The translations under genes and the position numbers were made by a program. From Chamaecyparis obtusa (taxonomy: Eukaryota; Streptophyta; Pinopsida; Cupressales; Cupressaceae): a stretch of 64,000 nt of DNA. Below are positions 1 to 13,149 of this stretch, one piece after another (the first letter of the stretch is position 1; every line of letters begins with the position of its first letter). The notes beneath the pieces were generated by a model, which had not been told where the DNA came from, did not search any database, and saw nothing but the letters and a program-made list of their open reading frames with translations. The stretch is from positions 351,001-415,000 of the forward strand of contig BSBK01001116.1 in the NCBI GenBank assembly GCA_027943335.1, read 5' to 3'.

Positions 1-1590
1 TACAATATCTAGATTAGGTATCACATACGATACCCTAATACAGGATTACAAATAATGAAGATATTAAAGAAACATCAATGATGAAGTAACATAAGGAATC
101 CAACTACAAAGACACCATCAAGCACTGGCACTAGGACATCGAATCTCAAATGGTAAAGAATCACTACCACCCATCCATGTAGAACCACAAAGGCCTACCC
201 CACTATGCTGAGGAAACAACAACAAACCCCAATCGGATAACCAATAAAAAACAAGGATAAGACCCTAAGTAGAAGGATCTTGAAAGCACTCTAACTCAAG
301 GTAAAGATAATAAAGTAATAGGTATAACTCACTAATCCAGAGGCAACCGACACGTGTACAATAACCAAACCATGCATAGGAAGGTTTCATCATGTACATC
401 TAACCCTTGACTTTTTTCCTAGTAATCTCTCTGGATCACGACACCCACGTGACCATACACGGTATCAACGAATGCTTGTACAGATGAAGTCATCAACTAT
501 GCCAACTCATCCCTTAAAAGGGGGCTAGTCATCTTCTCAACACCACCTTAGTTTGTACTAGCACTCAAGCATGGGTGAGGACTCATATCTTATTAGGTTC
601 ATTTAAATACTCCTTAGTTATATTAGGTTATCACTTGCTTACTAATACTCACAATAAGTAATCCTCGCAACCACTTGTGGGCCCCAACACTTATTGCAAG
701 CCACCCCCTAATACATATCTAGGTAAACTACCCTAGGCTCATAGATCTCTCCTAGATCTATCATAAATAAAATCAAATAGTCACACTTCCAGAATCATCA
801 CAGAAATTAGGATTGACTACATATACATAATCACTGAAACATAGTACTTCATCAGCCTATAAGATCAAATATGCTATAAAATAGATCACACTCACGCCAA
901 ACATAAGAAACAACATGAACATAGAAGACAATCCCCAAGCCTTTGTACTTTCCCTAGGTCATCTAATGCCCATAAAATAGATAAACTCAACAACCAGGAA
1001 AGATAAAGTCATATTGTATAAAACAACCAATTTCAGTATAAAAAGATGCATGTACAGATATAAAACAACTTATATATTTCAATATTAAATAAAAGCCCAA
1101 TTGAAACACTTAATTGCAACCCTACCTGTAGCAAAAACTAAACATCTTATTCTTCATACCTAGGTTAAATTAAATGTTTTACTTCAAAATCAAGTAATTT
1201 AACTAAACCTAATCTATTGGACAATTAGATTTAATTAACTATTAAATGAAATTTACTAAAACATTTAGTAGCCAAAGTTAACTAGCCTTATAATAAAAAC
1301 AATATTTAAATTTCATTTAGAGTTCAAATATCCCAACCAATATATATTTTTAATTCAATAAAAATTACCAACATAAAATTTACCAATATTAATCTAAACC
1401 TACAATAACATTTATTATTATTAAATAGTAATTACCATTACAAATTATTAATATTTAATAAAGAAATTAATAATTAATAATACTTTAATTTATTAACAAA
1501 ATTTATTAATATTAAATTGAGTTATTAATAAAAATAATATTTATTAATATTAAATAATTTTAAAAAAAAAACAACAAACTTTTTTTTTGT
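1..1590. other. AT-rich intergenic DNA, no gene seen
   Basis: No reading frame of useful length and no recognisable transposon domain was seen on either strand. The last 500 bases are extremely AT-rich, with repeated taaatt/attaat words. This may be very old transposon debris, but nothing supports a specific call. Confidence 0.6.
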
Positions 1591-1592
1591 TT

Positions 1593-1771
1593 ACACCTTA
1601 AAAGGTGTGTGGGGACCTGTGTCACACCTCCCCACGATGCCAATAGTCCCCGACTGCAACGCCGCTGTAGTAGCCGTGTGTTGCATGGCTCTACAAGCCG
1701 TGCCATGCATAGTGATTGCAGTTTGTGCCCCGCATGACTCTACAACCCATGCCCATGCACGGTAACTATAG
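1593..1771. repeat. GC-rich island with hairpins and an imperfect tandem duplication
   Basis: This block is strikingly GC-rich inside very AT-rich flanks. ACACCTT (1593-1599) pairs with AAGGTGT (1602-1608). AGGTGTG (1603-1609) can instead pair with CACACCT (1623-1629), so the two stems exclude each other. TGCATGGC (1682-1689) pairs with GCCATGCA (1702-1709). The segment 1682-1721 recurs in diverged form at 1731-1771 and shares the word CTCTACAA. A short minus-strand frame runs through it but has no recognisable protein features and is probably chance. Confidence 0.5.
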
Positions 1772-1905
1772 AGGTAAGGGAGGTTAGGGGTTGCTAGCCC
1801 CACCTCCCTCAATCAAATTTTTTTTTTTTTTATTTGAATTTTTTTTAAAAGAAATAAATTCCCATAAATTTTACATTGCACAAAACATATATATTTTTAA
1901 ACTTT

Positions 1906-3583
<1,678 letters not shown>

Positions 3584-3642
<59 letters not shown>
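3584..3642. repeat. (AT)n microsatellite, about 29 units
   Basis: A perfect AT dinucleotide run. The minus-strand Tyr-Ile frame covering it is an artefact of the repeat. Confidence 0.97.
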
Positions 3643-3645
<3 letters not shown>

Positions 3646-5050
3646 TAGAAAATCATAAGGGATGGTCGGTCGTGTGTATCTCAACTATGCAAGTAACTAC
3701 ACCTCCATGCTCTACCATACAAACACATCAAACAAGTATATACATATAATCACCATACACATGCAAGTATGGGGTAAGTACATCAATAAACCATTAAAGC
3801 ATAAAACATCGCATCATAATATTTCATCATCTAATTATGAAATAACTTGGCAACATAAAGTAATCATTATCCAAATCATCAACATCCACTGAAATAATAA
3901 TATATGCACACATGAAAAGTGGCCTAAAAGAGTATGGCACTAAAAACTAAAAGCAAACTATGGGGGTACTTTCAAGCAAGAATACTAGGTCCTTCCCCTA
4001 TACCCTATGAGTCATAGTCTAGTCCTCTGAGTCCTATTCCAATCATCTATGGATGTTGGGGTACTATCCATAGCTTGTGGGTACTGCCCAAATAAACCTA
4101 GGAAAACCAAGAAAAACTTGAGCCAAATTTAACCTCCAGATGTGTCAAGCCAGTGAATTCAGATTTTTTTCAAAATGAATTTTTTTACCTTTAATTGTAA
4201 GGTATCCTTCTACAGCAGTGGTAAAACTATTTTCAAAACCATGACATCAAGGAAGAATCATCGAGTTGCGATGCTAGAATTAAAATGGAAGGTCTAATAT
4301 AAATCCTAACCCTTGCTTATTCAATTTCAATCTCTAATGTCATCAAATTTATAGCTATGCATGAATCATGTTTATCATTGTCAAGAATAGTAGATTGTAT
4401 CTACAAGAGTATCAAATGACTACTTTCAACACTCTATCAAGTGTGTAGAGGCAATGATATGTAGATAATAATGAGAAAGGGTTAGAACCTTGTTAAAACC
4501 ATAGGGCCAACTCATTACTTTAAGGATACCTTAAGCCTTGTCTAAATCCTTGACAGACTTCAAGGTCCTATAAACTCAAAAAGAAGTAGTCTTAATATGC
4601 ATAAAGTCCTTGTGATAAAGCACTAGACAAAGGCAGTGTAAAAATAAGCCATCATGAGAGTCATTGTAAACTTCAAATGACAGTTTATAAGTAGTATATA
4701 TTTTCCACAACAAATCGAATTGTGATATTTCTATCAAGATTTAACTGTATAGTTTTCGAGCCAAACTCAATGACCCATGTATCATGAATATTGGTTCACA
4801 AGAACCTATCTTTTCAGAGAATGAATGGAACACTAAGCACTCATTGCATCTAGGTGGTGATCATAGAGGGAAGTCTAGTGCTTCACCTCCCAAGGCTATG
4901 CATTCTTTGTGCATGATAAAACATTTTTTTTAAGGTTGGTTATAGATATATACCTATTTATTATATTATCCAATTTTGGAGGGATCTTGAGATGTAGAAG
5001 AGTCAAATTTTGGAGAAGGCTAAGGTTGCATTGGAAAATATTTGGAAAGG
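3643..5050. other. Intergenic DNA flanking a retrotransposon insertion
   Basis: Nothing recognisable. The right edge is the left flank of the element that begins at 5056. The same flank resumes at 17290, on the far side of that insertion. Confidence 0.55.
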
Positions 5051-5055
5051 GAATG

Positions 5056-5963
5056 TGATGCAGCCAAGGGATTGTGGTTCCAATTAAGGAAAGTCCAAAC
5101 CTTGCTACTTCAAAACAACATAGCGGAATAACACAACACAACACAACAAGATATATTTCAAAATAGATTTTCCATTAACATGCCCAGTTGTAAGGCCTTC
5201 CAGGTTAGGGCTAATTACAATCAAAATTAATTCTACAAGATCAACAAGATCCAAGACAACTCCAACTAGTTTAGTTTTGAAAACTATCAGCAACTTATGG
5301 AAACCCTAAGGCAGATCTAAACTTGAGCTCACAAGCCTCCAAGAAATATCCTTGTCTCCAAGTATGCAAACCACTAGCTCTTTTATTACAAACTATCAGA
5401 TAACAATCTGATTTACAAAATCTTGCAAGATCTTTTCCATGACTTCACTTATCTGCTAACCTCAGATCTTCTTTCATGATCTCCCTAAGTCATGCCTAAA
5501 CAACTACACCAAACATCCCTTAAATACTAATCATTAGCCACAAGTCAGCTGGATGAAACCATTAACTCCTCCTAAAAAATATTAAATGCAATCCAAGTCA
5601 GCTCTCAAATAGCCTTACAATTTATAAAATCAACATGTCGGCCTATAACAATAGCTACCAACAATAAATGCACCAAGACAGCCAAGCAAATCTTCAAGAA
5701 CTCTAGTCGATAAACCAGAACTACCGAGTGCCAGAGAAACAACCGAGCACCAATGAAACAATCGACCAATGCAAGTAACACCGAGCAACATAGGCATTAC
5801 CAAGCAACAGTTCCATTGAACACAAGAAGTCTCACTAAGTTCCTTCAATGACCGAGCTTCCTTCAATAACTAAAACCATCGGTTAAGGCTGCAATTGAGT
5901 AACACTAGCCAAGTAACACACCACCATGCAAACTCATTCAGGACCCAAGAATGCCCTGCATCA
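5056..5963 (-). repeat. 3' LTR of the gag-PR element
   Basis: 908 bp, in direct repeat with 16374-17284. The ends form a 7-bp inverted repeat, TGATGCA...TGCATCA. By eye there are roughly 28 differences from its partner over the first ~275 bp, so this is an old insertion. The sequence just inside this LTR (from 5964) is not a polypyrimidine run on the plus strand, so the expected polypurine tract is missing or decayed. Confidence 0.92.
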
Positions 5964-6134
5964 GACACCCTGGGTTCGAAAAGATGTTCATATGTGAAGA
6001 GAACATCTTCCAGGATTCATCACATAAACCCTAAACTAGTTCTTCACATACAAGTCTTCCACCTTTTCACTTTGCATACTCTTCCACTTCAACTTCCTCT
6101 ATCTTTTCAAGTCTTTCTTTGATAACACACAGAT

Positions 6135-6632
6135 CTATTCTCCAAACTGATCATTCATTCTCTTAGGATCTACCAACTCAAATTGGCTACCACTACTCAT
6201 ACTTCTCCTACAAAGTGTTGTATCCAGCAAAGACATCATAGAAAAATTGTTATCATCCTTCTCAATAGTAAAGACATTCTTTACACAATCATACATAGCT
6301 CTACAATCATATTGCCAAGGTCTACCGAGCAATATGTGATAACTATTCATCTCCACAATATCACATAACACAAGATCCGTATACTGGCCAATCTGAACGT
6401 CAATAAAGCATTGGTCTCTTACTTATAAAGCATGATCATCTAGTAACCAGCGAATCCTGTAAGGATGTGGATGTCTCATTCTACTAAAACCAAGTTTTTG
6501 AACCATGTCCTTAGCAATAAGGTTATTAGTACTACCACTATCAACAATAACATCACAAATTTTACCTCTCGACTTGTACCAAGTCCTAAACAAGTTACTC
6601 CTCTGACAAGCTTCCTCCTTTGTACCGAGCAA
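6135..6632 (-). pseudogene. Aspartic protease remnant of the gag-PR element
   Basis: Two open stretches on the minus strand in sequence. The upstream one (6423-6632) holds the retroviral-type catalytic motif DSGSTNNL. The downstream one (6135-6371) holds the flap/C-terminal motif HILLGRPWQYD. A stop and a short gap separate them. In family members this protease matures the Gag-Pol polyprotein. Here the frame ends near 6135, about 170 bp before the LTR, with no RT following. The wording of the LGRPW motif is typical of chromovirus proteases, which is knowledge of the family and not a database result. Confidence 0.85.
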
Positions 6633-6722
6633 TGTTCATTGAAGTAGAAAGTTCTCAGATTTAGGTCCATTCTCAACATTTTCATTCACCACAGTAGTTC
6701 ATCGGTCACTAAGCTTCTTTGG

Positions 6723-6982
6723 TCACTTAACTTCTACCTTCAGAGCAAGCTGATAACCATCTTCAATAGAATCAATCTTCAACATACCAAGCTCATCATA
6801 AATATTGAATCTCACACCATTCACATAACGAGCTACCTTTTCCTTACCAAGTTCTCTATGTCCAGACTGAATAGTAAGTTTGTAGAACTCCTCAGTATAA
6901 TCTTCAACAGTTAGATCCTTTTGTTTCAGATTCTGCAACTTCTTAAACAAGTCAAGATCATAGTCAGTAGGTATGAACTTAG
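6723..6982 (-). pseudogene. gag C-terminal part of the gag-PR element, split by an insertion
   Basis: The frame encodes the second half of a retrotransposon capsid domain, with motifs VEDYTEEFYKL and VARYVNGVR, which are typical of the plant Ty3/gypsy capsid. Its N-terminal half lies at 15577-16125, beyond the Athila-like insertion. Removing the insertion and one copy of CTTAG brings the two frames back into phase, so both pieces belong to one gene. The frame stops at about 6723, and only ~90 bp separates it from the protease. The usual CCHC zinc knuckle is absent. Confidence 0.88.
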
Positions 6983-8203
6983 TGATGAGGCATATTAATG
7001 CCTTAATTTTGATATAGTTTTTATAGTTTGGACACACTCTTTATGCTTTGACAAAACATTTCTAAACACTTGTTGTAAATATCTTGTGAACTTATGCCAG
7101 AGATAGCTAGAACCTACTCAACCTATGGGTAGTGTCTATGACATGTTTTGCTTAATACTATACATAGAATGCAATATTTCATATAACTATTTTAATCTAT
7201 GTTCTAATATCTGAGTAAAAGTAAGAATGTTATCTTGCATATGTGTTCCGGATGTTGTTAACTTTTTAGGAAAATGAGGAGTGGTGCAAAGAGTGGTGAT
7301 TACTGCATTTAAGGAGGAGGATAATGGAGACCAATCATGGAAAAGAAAGCCAAGTTAAGCTCCATTGGATAAGCCGCGCCTGCAAAGGAATTGATGTTCT
7401 AGGGAATATAGGGGATACAACTTGCTATATTTCTTGCAAGTTGTTATTTTGTTACTTAGTAGTAAATGTACTATGTCATGGTTGATCTTCCACCTCCTTT
7501 TCTAGCGATGTTTGTTCAAGACCTTTTTATGTTATGTTTTTAATAAACATCCAATCCTCTATATAATGGATTTGGAGCATCTTAGTAAGCTAATGAGGAA
7601 ATAGATAATGCTGGTTTAGATTCAGAAGTTACTCTTTTTGTTCTTCATGAATTATTTAGTTTCTATGTAATCAAAGAAGGATTTTAATGGAAGAAAGATT
7701 TTGAAGTACTTGTTGTGCTCATAGTTAATTGAAGCCAACCAAGGGGGCCCACTTGGGAGGTGGAATATATTTTGGTAGAATATATTCATTTCTTACAGTT
7801 TCCTATTTTCAGATAGATTTACTGTATTAGTCCTACATCATTGTTACTATGAAATTTCCTGTAGCACTTGCAAAAAATGATCATAGTGGATGTTATGAGT
7901 TGTTAATTAGTTTAGGTTCATTTTTAAGCTTCCTGCAATTATCTGTTGTTAGCCAAGGTGTTTTTACTATTTTGTAGTAGTAGTATAGATTCTTCCAATG
8001 CATTTTACCTTCATGAAACATAGATGTTATGACTCCTAAAGGAACTTAGTGCACAAACTGTGCTGACCCATTTCAAGTCCTATGTCCCTGGGTTTACAAT
8101 TCAAGTGTATTTCATGATGGAATAAGTAATGCTTAGAATAGATATTTTATCCTTCAAGGAGAGACAATGGTGTGATTATCTTCATCTATTTTGAAATCGT
8201 ACA
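6983..8203 (+). repeat. 5' LTR of the Athila-like element
   Basis: 1,221 bp, begins TGATGAGG and ends CGTACA. The partner LTR has the same length. It contains a TATA-type box near 7560 and lies directly before the primer-binding site. Confidence 0.95.
7560..7567 (+). promoter_or_regulatory. TATA box in the 5' LTR
   Basis: TATATAAT in the context CTCTATATAATGG. It is conserved at 14933-14940 in the 3' LTR. The placement in the middle of the LTR fits a retrotransposon promoter; activity is inferred. Confidence 0.6.
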
Positions 8204-8207
8204 TTTT

Positions 8208-8225
8208 TGGCGTCGTTGTCGGCGA
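8208..8225 (+). other. Primer-binding site, tRNA-Asp type
   Basis: TGGCGTCGTTGTCGGCGA starts 5 bases after the LTR. It differs at 3 of 18 positions from the sequence complementary to the plant tRNA-Asp 3' end. Two of the differences are C to T at CpG or neighbouring cytosines, consistent with methylation decay. Confidence 0.85.
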
Positions 8226-8574
8226 TGGTGTCAAGTGAGGATCCTTCATGAGTCATTTATTTTTCAGATAAGATTGTTAGCTAGGAACTACAAAGTTGTG
8301 GGCTTGACTAACAAGTCACCAATTTCTTACATGCATCGAAGAAGGAGAGATGTCCATGGTAGATTCCTTCCTAAGGAGCATGTGAAACCAAAAGAATCAT
8401 TTGAGGAACCTGAACTACCATTTCTAGATGCAAGCCCAAAGTTTACGGCATCATCATCTTCAGTAGAAGAAGATAGCTAGAAAACATTTGACCTCAGTCC
8501 ATTTGAGGAAATATTGGCCAACTTCCATACTAACCCCACTTCAAGACCACCTGTTGTTCAGAATCCCCCAACAA
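8226..8574 (+). pseudogene. Leader and residual gag N-terminus, capsid lost
   Basis: Only about 350 bp separate the primer site from protease homology. A frame up to 8480 encodes a basic stretch with RRRRDVHGRF followed by an acidic Ser-rich tail. I do not recognise a capsid fold or zinc knuckle. An intact Athila-type gag would need well over 1 kb, so most of gag has been deleted. The frame starting at 8172 begins inside the LTR and primer site, so its first ~20 residues are not protein coding. Confidence 0.6.
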
Positions 8575-9190
8575 TTACCAATTTCCAGCTATCAAAGAAG
8601 CATGTCTTAAAAAGTTCGAGAGGAAGAAAAAGGACCCAACCATAGTCCATGTTATAGGACAATTGGCTGACATCATGTTAGAAAAATTGGTTATTCCTAA
8701 ATATTTTGATCCAGGAAGTCCAATTGTGAATGTGATTATAAATGGTCAGTCAGTTAAAAATGCCTTGATTAATCTTGGTGCTGCTATAAATGTAATGACC
8801 AAGGATACTATGAAAAAGATGAACATAGAAGGATTACAAGCTACTCCAACAATTTTGCAACTTGCTGATAGTTCTACTGTCACTCCTGATGGGATGATAG
8901 AGGACATAGTAGTAGCCCTAGATTCTCTAGAGTACCCTGCAGATTTTATGATTCTATCCCCAAAAGTCAACTTAGCTGGTTACCCTGTCATTTTAGGATG
9001 ACCATGGTTAGCTACAATTGATGCAAATATAAGTTGTAGGTTAGGAAACATGACCATATTGGATGGGCAGGAAACAAATAAATTTTTCATGTATCCTTCA
9101 GCACAACCCCAAACAGATTTAAGCACACCTGTATGGCCAAATTTAAGGGATGGCAAGGAAGAGTTAAACTCTATAGTACAGCTTATGATG
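8575..9190 (+). pseudogene. Aspartic protease of the Athila-like element
   Basis: The main frame (8663-9001) matches the retropepsin layout of Athila/Tat elements: a strand-loop of the LxDLGAA type, here INLGAAINVM with Asn in place of the catalytic Asp (codon at 8771-8773), then a downstream YPVILG-PWLA motif. The arginine of LGRPW is replaced by a TGA stop at 8999-9001, most simply from CGA by cytosine deamination. The enzyme would cleave the polyprotein; this copy cannot. About 300 bp of low-complexity linker follows before RT. Confidence 0.85.
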
Positions 9191-9489
9191 TTACATAGAC
9201 ATTCTTTTCTAAAGCTATAGGAGGAAGATTCAGTAATTCAGAGTATTCTTAATAATACTTGTGTGGTAGAAAAGGATGTATCTGATAGCTCTGTGTTGGA
9301 GCTAACTACATATTAGGAATATACTAAGAATTGTTTTCTGCCTAAGGAGCTAGGCATTATCCGTCAGCTTTTACCATCTAAACTAGATACTAGTACCATC
9401 TCTAAAGCTGCTATGGTTAATCTCACAACTACTGTTGAGTTGTCAAAAGATCATAATCTCCATGTCAATAACAAACTGCCTCCCAAACA

Positions 9490-10207
9490 GCTGAAATAGT
9501 TAACAGAGCTTCTTCAAAAGCATGAAAAGGCTTTTGCATGGGACTATGGAGATATGAAAGGTTTAAGCCCCACATTGTGCACTCATAGAATATATATCAA
9601 TGAAGGGTGTCTGCCACTCCATCAACCCTAGAGGCGAATTAATCTAGCACTTAGGGAAATAGTTAAAACTGAACTACAAAAATTGCTTGATGCTGGTTTT
9701 ATATACCTTATATCTGATAGTCAATGGGTCTCACCTCTGGTTATAGTACCTAAAAAAGGAGGAAAATGGTAGATTTTTGTAGATTATAGAGAATTGAATA
9801 AGGCAACGAAGAAGGATCATTTTCCTTTACCATTTATATATCAAGTTCTGGATACTCTGGCTGGTAAGAAATATTTTTCTTTTCTTGATGGATACAATGG
9901 TTATAATCAGATAAGTATAGCTCCAAAGGATCAGGATAAGACTACATTTACATGCCCATGGGGTACTTTTGCATACTCTGTGTTGCCATGTGGCCTGTGT
10001 AATGATCTAGCAACATTTCAAAGAGCTGTAATTAGTATTTTTGCTGACATATCACATGATTGTATGGAAATATATATGGATGATTTTACAGCATTTGGAG
10101 TGACCTTTGAGGAGGCTTTGATGAATCTTGAAAAGGTTCTTGTCTGATGAAAAGAACATAATCTATCACTTAATAGTGAGAAATGTTTCATGCTTATGCA
10201 GTAAGGG
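9490..10207 (+). pseudogene. Reverse transcriptase of the Athila-like element
   Basis: Fingers and palm motifs appear in order: SQWVSPLVIVPKKGG, VDYRELNKAT, HFPLPF, YFSFLDGYNGYNQI and the polymerase active site YMDD at 10073-10084. This is the standard Ty3/gypsy RT arrangement. Stops interrupt it near 9496, 9628, 9769, 10148 and 10202, so it is non-functional. The cleanest open part is 9794-10147. It is the same pol as the RNase H and integrase that follow. Confidence 0.93.
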
Positions 10208-11152
10208 GTAGTGCTTGGTCATTTTATATCAGCCGTAGGGATACAAGTGGACCTAGCCAAGATAGAGGTAATTCTAACATTGCCCACACCTATTAAAAAA
10301 AAGGATGTAAGATCTTTTTTAGGTCATGCTGGCTATTATAGGCGTTTCATTCAAAACTTCAGTCAAATAGCTAGTCCTTTGTATACACTGCTGACTAAAG
10401 AAGCTAGATTCATTTGGACACCAAAATGTAATGAATCCTTCCTGCAGCTTAAGAAACTCCTCACCACACCAATTCTATTACATATCCATACTAATGCATC
10501 AGACTATGTTGTAGGTGTTGTATTAGGACAAAAGCCTGCTAACCTTGAAAATGTAATCTATTATATCAGTAAAAGCCTCCATGGTCCTGAACTAAACTAC
10601 ACAATAACTAAGAAGGAACTTTTAGCTATAGTTTATGCATTGAACAAATTCAGACACTATGTAACTGGATATCCTATTTTTGTTCATATTGACCATTCAG
10701 CCATAAAGTACTTGATGAACAAACCTATTGTAACTAGTAGATTGGAAAGATGGCTCTTGTTATTGCAGGAGTTTGATATTACTATTATTGGTAAGCCAAG
10801 CATGGCCAATGTAGTTGCTGACTATTTGTCTAGACTTCAACTTGCTGATGAAGATCCAACTCTAATTGAAGATACATTTCCAGATGAGCATTTGTTCCAC
10901 ATAGAAACCCATACACCATGGTATGTAGATATAGCAAACTATCTTGCTACAAATAAAATGCCACCACACTTCTCCCAAAAAGATAGTAAGAAGCTTACAG
11001 AGAAAAATTTTCATTATTCATGGATAGATCAAAATCTCTTCTATACTGGACCATATCAAATCATGAGGAGATGTGTTAGGGAAGATGAAATATATGACAT
11101 ACTACATGCCTATCATGATGAACCATGTGGAGGGCATTTTGCAGGATAATGA
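10208..11152 (+). pseudogene. RT connection, RNase H and start of integrase
   Basis: One open frame of about 312 residues. It opens with the RT thumb/connection motif VRSFLGHAGYYRRFI. The RNase H domain follows: TNASDYVVGVVLGQ (the first catalytic Asp position reads Asn), KKELLAIVYALNKFRHYV (Glu kept) and VHIDHSAIKYL (Asp kept), then VADYLSRL. The last ~30 residues contain HAYHDEPCGGHF, the His-His half of the integrase zinc finger. The annotated start is a GTG inside the frame; the real gene is continuous with the upstream RT. Confidence 0.92.
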
Positions 11153-11168
11153 ACAACATTAAAGATAC

Positions 11169-11232
11169 TTACAACTGGATATTATTGGCCAACATTACAA
11201 ATGCCAACATTACAACTGGATATTATTGGCCA
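11169..11232 (+). repeat. 41-bp tandem duplication inside the integrase zinc-finger region
   Basis: ACAACTGGATATTATTGGCC occurs at 11171-11190 and again at 11212-11231. The segment encodes the TGYYWPTL stretch that normally lies between the His-His and Cys-Cys halves. After the second copy the sequence jumps towards the catalytic core, so the Cys pair has been deleted. Confidence 0.85.
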
Positions 11233-11237
11233 CTCAA

Positions 11238-12130
11238 TCCATAGATTGTTGTAACACCCTTTGACAAGTGGGGTATAGACTTCATAGGGCCAACTAACCC
11301 ACCATCAAATGGAAAATCCTACATCTTAGTATGTACGGATTATTTAACAAAATGGGTGGAAGTCAGGGTGATGAAAAATTCAAGAGAAGAGAAAGTGGCT
11401 AAATTCTTATATGAAGAAATATTCACATGCTACGGAGTTCCCAGAGAACTTGTAATAGATCAAGGAGCCCAATTTACATCAAATTTGATCACTAAACTTA
11501 TGAAAGAATACAACATAAGGCACCAAAAATATAGCCCTTATCACCCTCAGGCAAATGGACAAGCAGAGGTCACCAATAGAGAAATTGAGGCCATTCTGAC
11601 CAATACAGTGCAAATACATAGGAGGGATTGGAGTAGAAGATTAACTAAAGTTGTATGGGCTTACTAAACTACATGGAAAATAATAACTGGATTCACCCCA
11701 TTTGAACTTGTGTATGGAAAAGCAGCAATGTTGCCCATTGAATTTGAACATAAAACATTGCGCACTACTCTGGAATTGAACATCAACCTTCCTACAGCAC
11801 AATAAGAGAGACTTCTCCACTTGAACTCACTGGATGCAATGAGAAAGATAGCTTTGGAAAGAACAAAGATCATTTAGAAACAATAGAAGAAGTGACATGA
11901 TGCACATATCAAGAATAAACACTTCCAAGTGGGAGATTGGGCTCTTTTATATGATTCTTGATTCAAGAAGATTCCAGGAAAATTGTAGAAACTGTGGCTA
12001 GGGCCTTACGAAATTTAGTATGTATTTGACAATGGAGCAATTTAGTTGACAACCATTGATCCAATCCAGTTCAAACTACTTGTAAATGGCCACCAATTAC
12101 ACCTCTATCATAAACCATAGACCAAGGATG
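11238..12130 (+). pseudogene. Integrase core and GPY/F region of the Athila-like element
   Basis: The DDE core is recognisable: first Asp in WGIDFIGP (about 11272), second in VIDQGAQFTS (about 11452), and the Glu in NGQAEVTNRE (about 11560). The C-terminal module shows VGDWALLYDS and WLGPYEI, the GPY/F motif of Ty3/gypsy integrases. Several stops are present after 11665. With the zinc finger damaged upstream, the protein is dead. It would normally insert the element cDNA into chromatin. Confidence 0.9.
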
Positions 12131-13149
12131 AGTTCCTGTAGTAGTTCCAACCAAGAAATTTACCAGCTCCTATGGACACAGTTCCTACAGTGGAGGGTGC
12201 AAGCCTTCTTCCTAGAGCTGTACCATAACAAGCCTTCAACAAGCAACCCATAATAAAACCTCATTACATATGAGGTCCATTCTTTCATTCATTTTTCATT
12301 TTCTCCTTCTTAACTCATCTCATTTCTTTGTCTATCATCCACTCACACTGCACATCACCCACAAATTCAGTTTTCTTTTACTACTTTCAATAAAACATGC
12401 CGTCAGCACCTTTTCAGCAATCACCAAACTTCGCCAACTCATGAACTTGCATGCAGACATACGATCTAACATTTTAAGGTAAAACATTTTTTACTTTTTC
12501 CTCATTTTTAGCACATAGGTTTCGATAATTATATCTAATACTGCATTAAATGTATCGTATAAGTCTTAAGCTAGTTTTCCTTTCCTATGTGAAATTTTCT
12601 AAGTGTGGACACTTATCCAAATTTTGTGGGGGGTAGGGAAAGTGTATTTATTTCCAAGTGTCATCTCCATGTCACCCTAGTCATGTCCATGTTATATGTC
12701 ATACCTTGGCTACGGTCTATTTTTAATTTAAAAATCTTTATTGTATCTATCATACCTTTTCATTCTAATTTTGGGAAAGATTTCTTGAGTTTGACATGAC
12801 TTAAAAGGACTATCATTTATACGAGAACACTTCCAGTAAACACCTGATGTCCTTCATAATTAATGGCATCATTGTTTTACATGCCAAACATAATGGAGCC
12901 GTGTTAAGAGAATGTGGTATTGGCATTTCTTAGAAAGATCAATTTGAACTCTGAGAAGAAGGTATTTGTAGAGTGTTAAGGGGGTAAAAAAAATTATTAG
13001 GGTGGTGCAAATAGAGAAATTTAAAACTAGGCATTTTGAAGATGGGAGGTCAATTGCAGAGACATGAGTCAGTTGTCCATGGTATTCTACTAGCAAATGT
13101 GGAAGCAGTCTATAGCTTTAACACTTGTGGATGGCTTGGCTACTTCCTG
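12131..13149 (+). other. Post-integrase untranslated region of the Athila-like element
   Basis: About 1 kb between integrase and the 3' ORF. It holds only short frames with no recognisable domain. No env-type signal peptide or membrane pattern is evident. Confidence 0.5.

Noticed and set aside
5964..5990. GGGTTCGAAAA, resembling a tRNA T-arm
   Set aside because: No acceptor, D or anticodon arms can be drawn around it.
6183..6647. Plus-strand frames opposite the protease
   Set aside because: They are shadows of the minus-strand protease, which has the catalytic motif.
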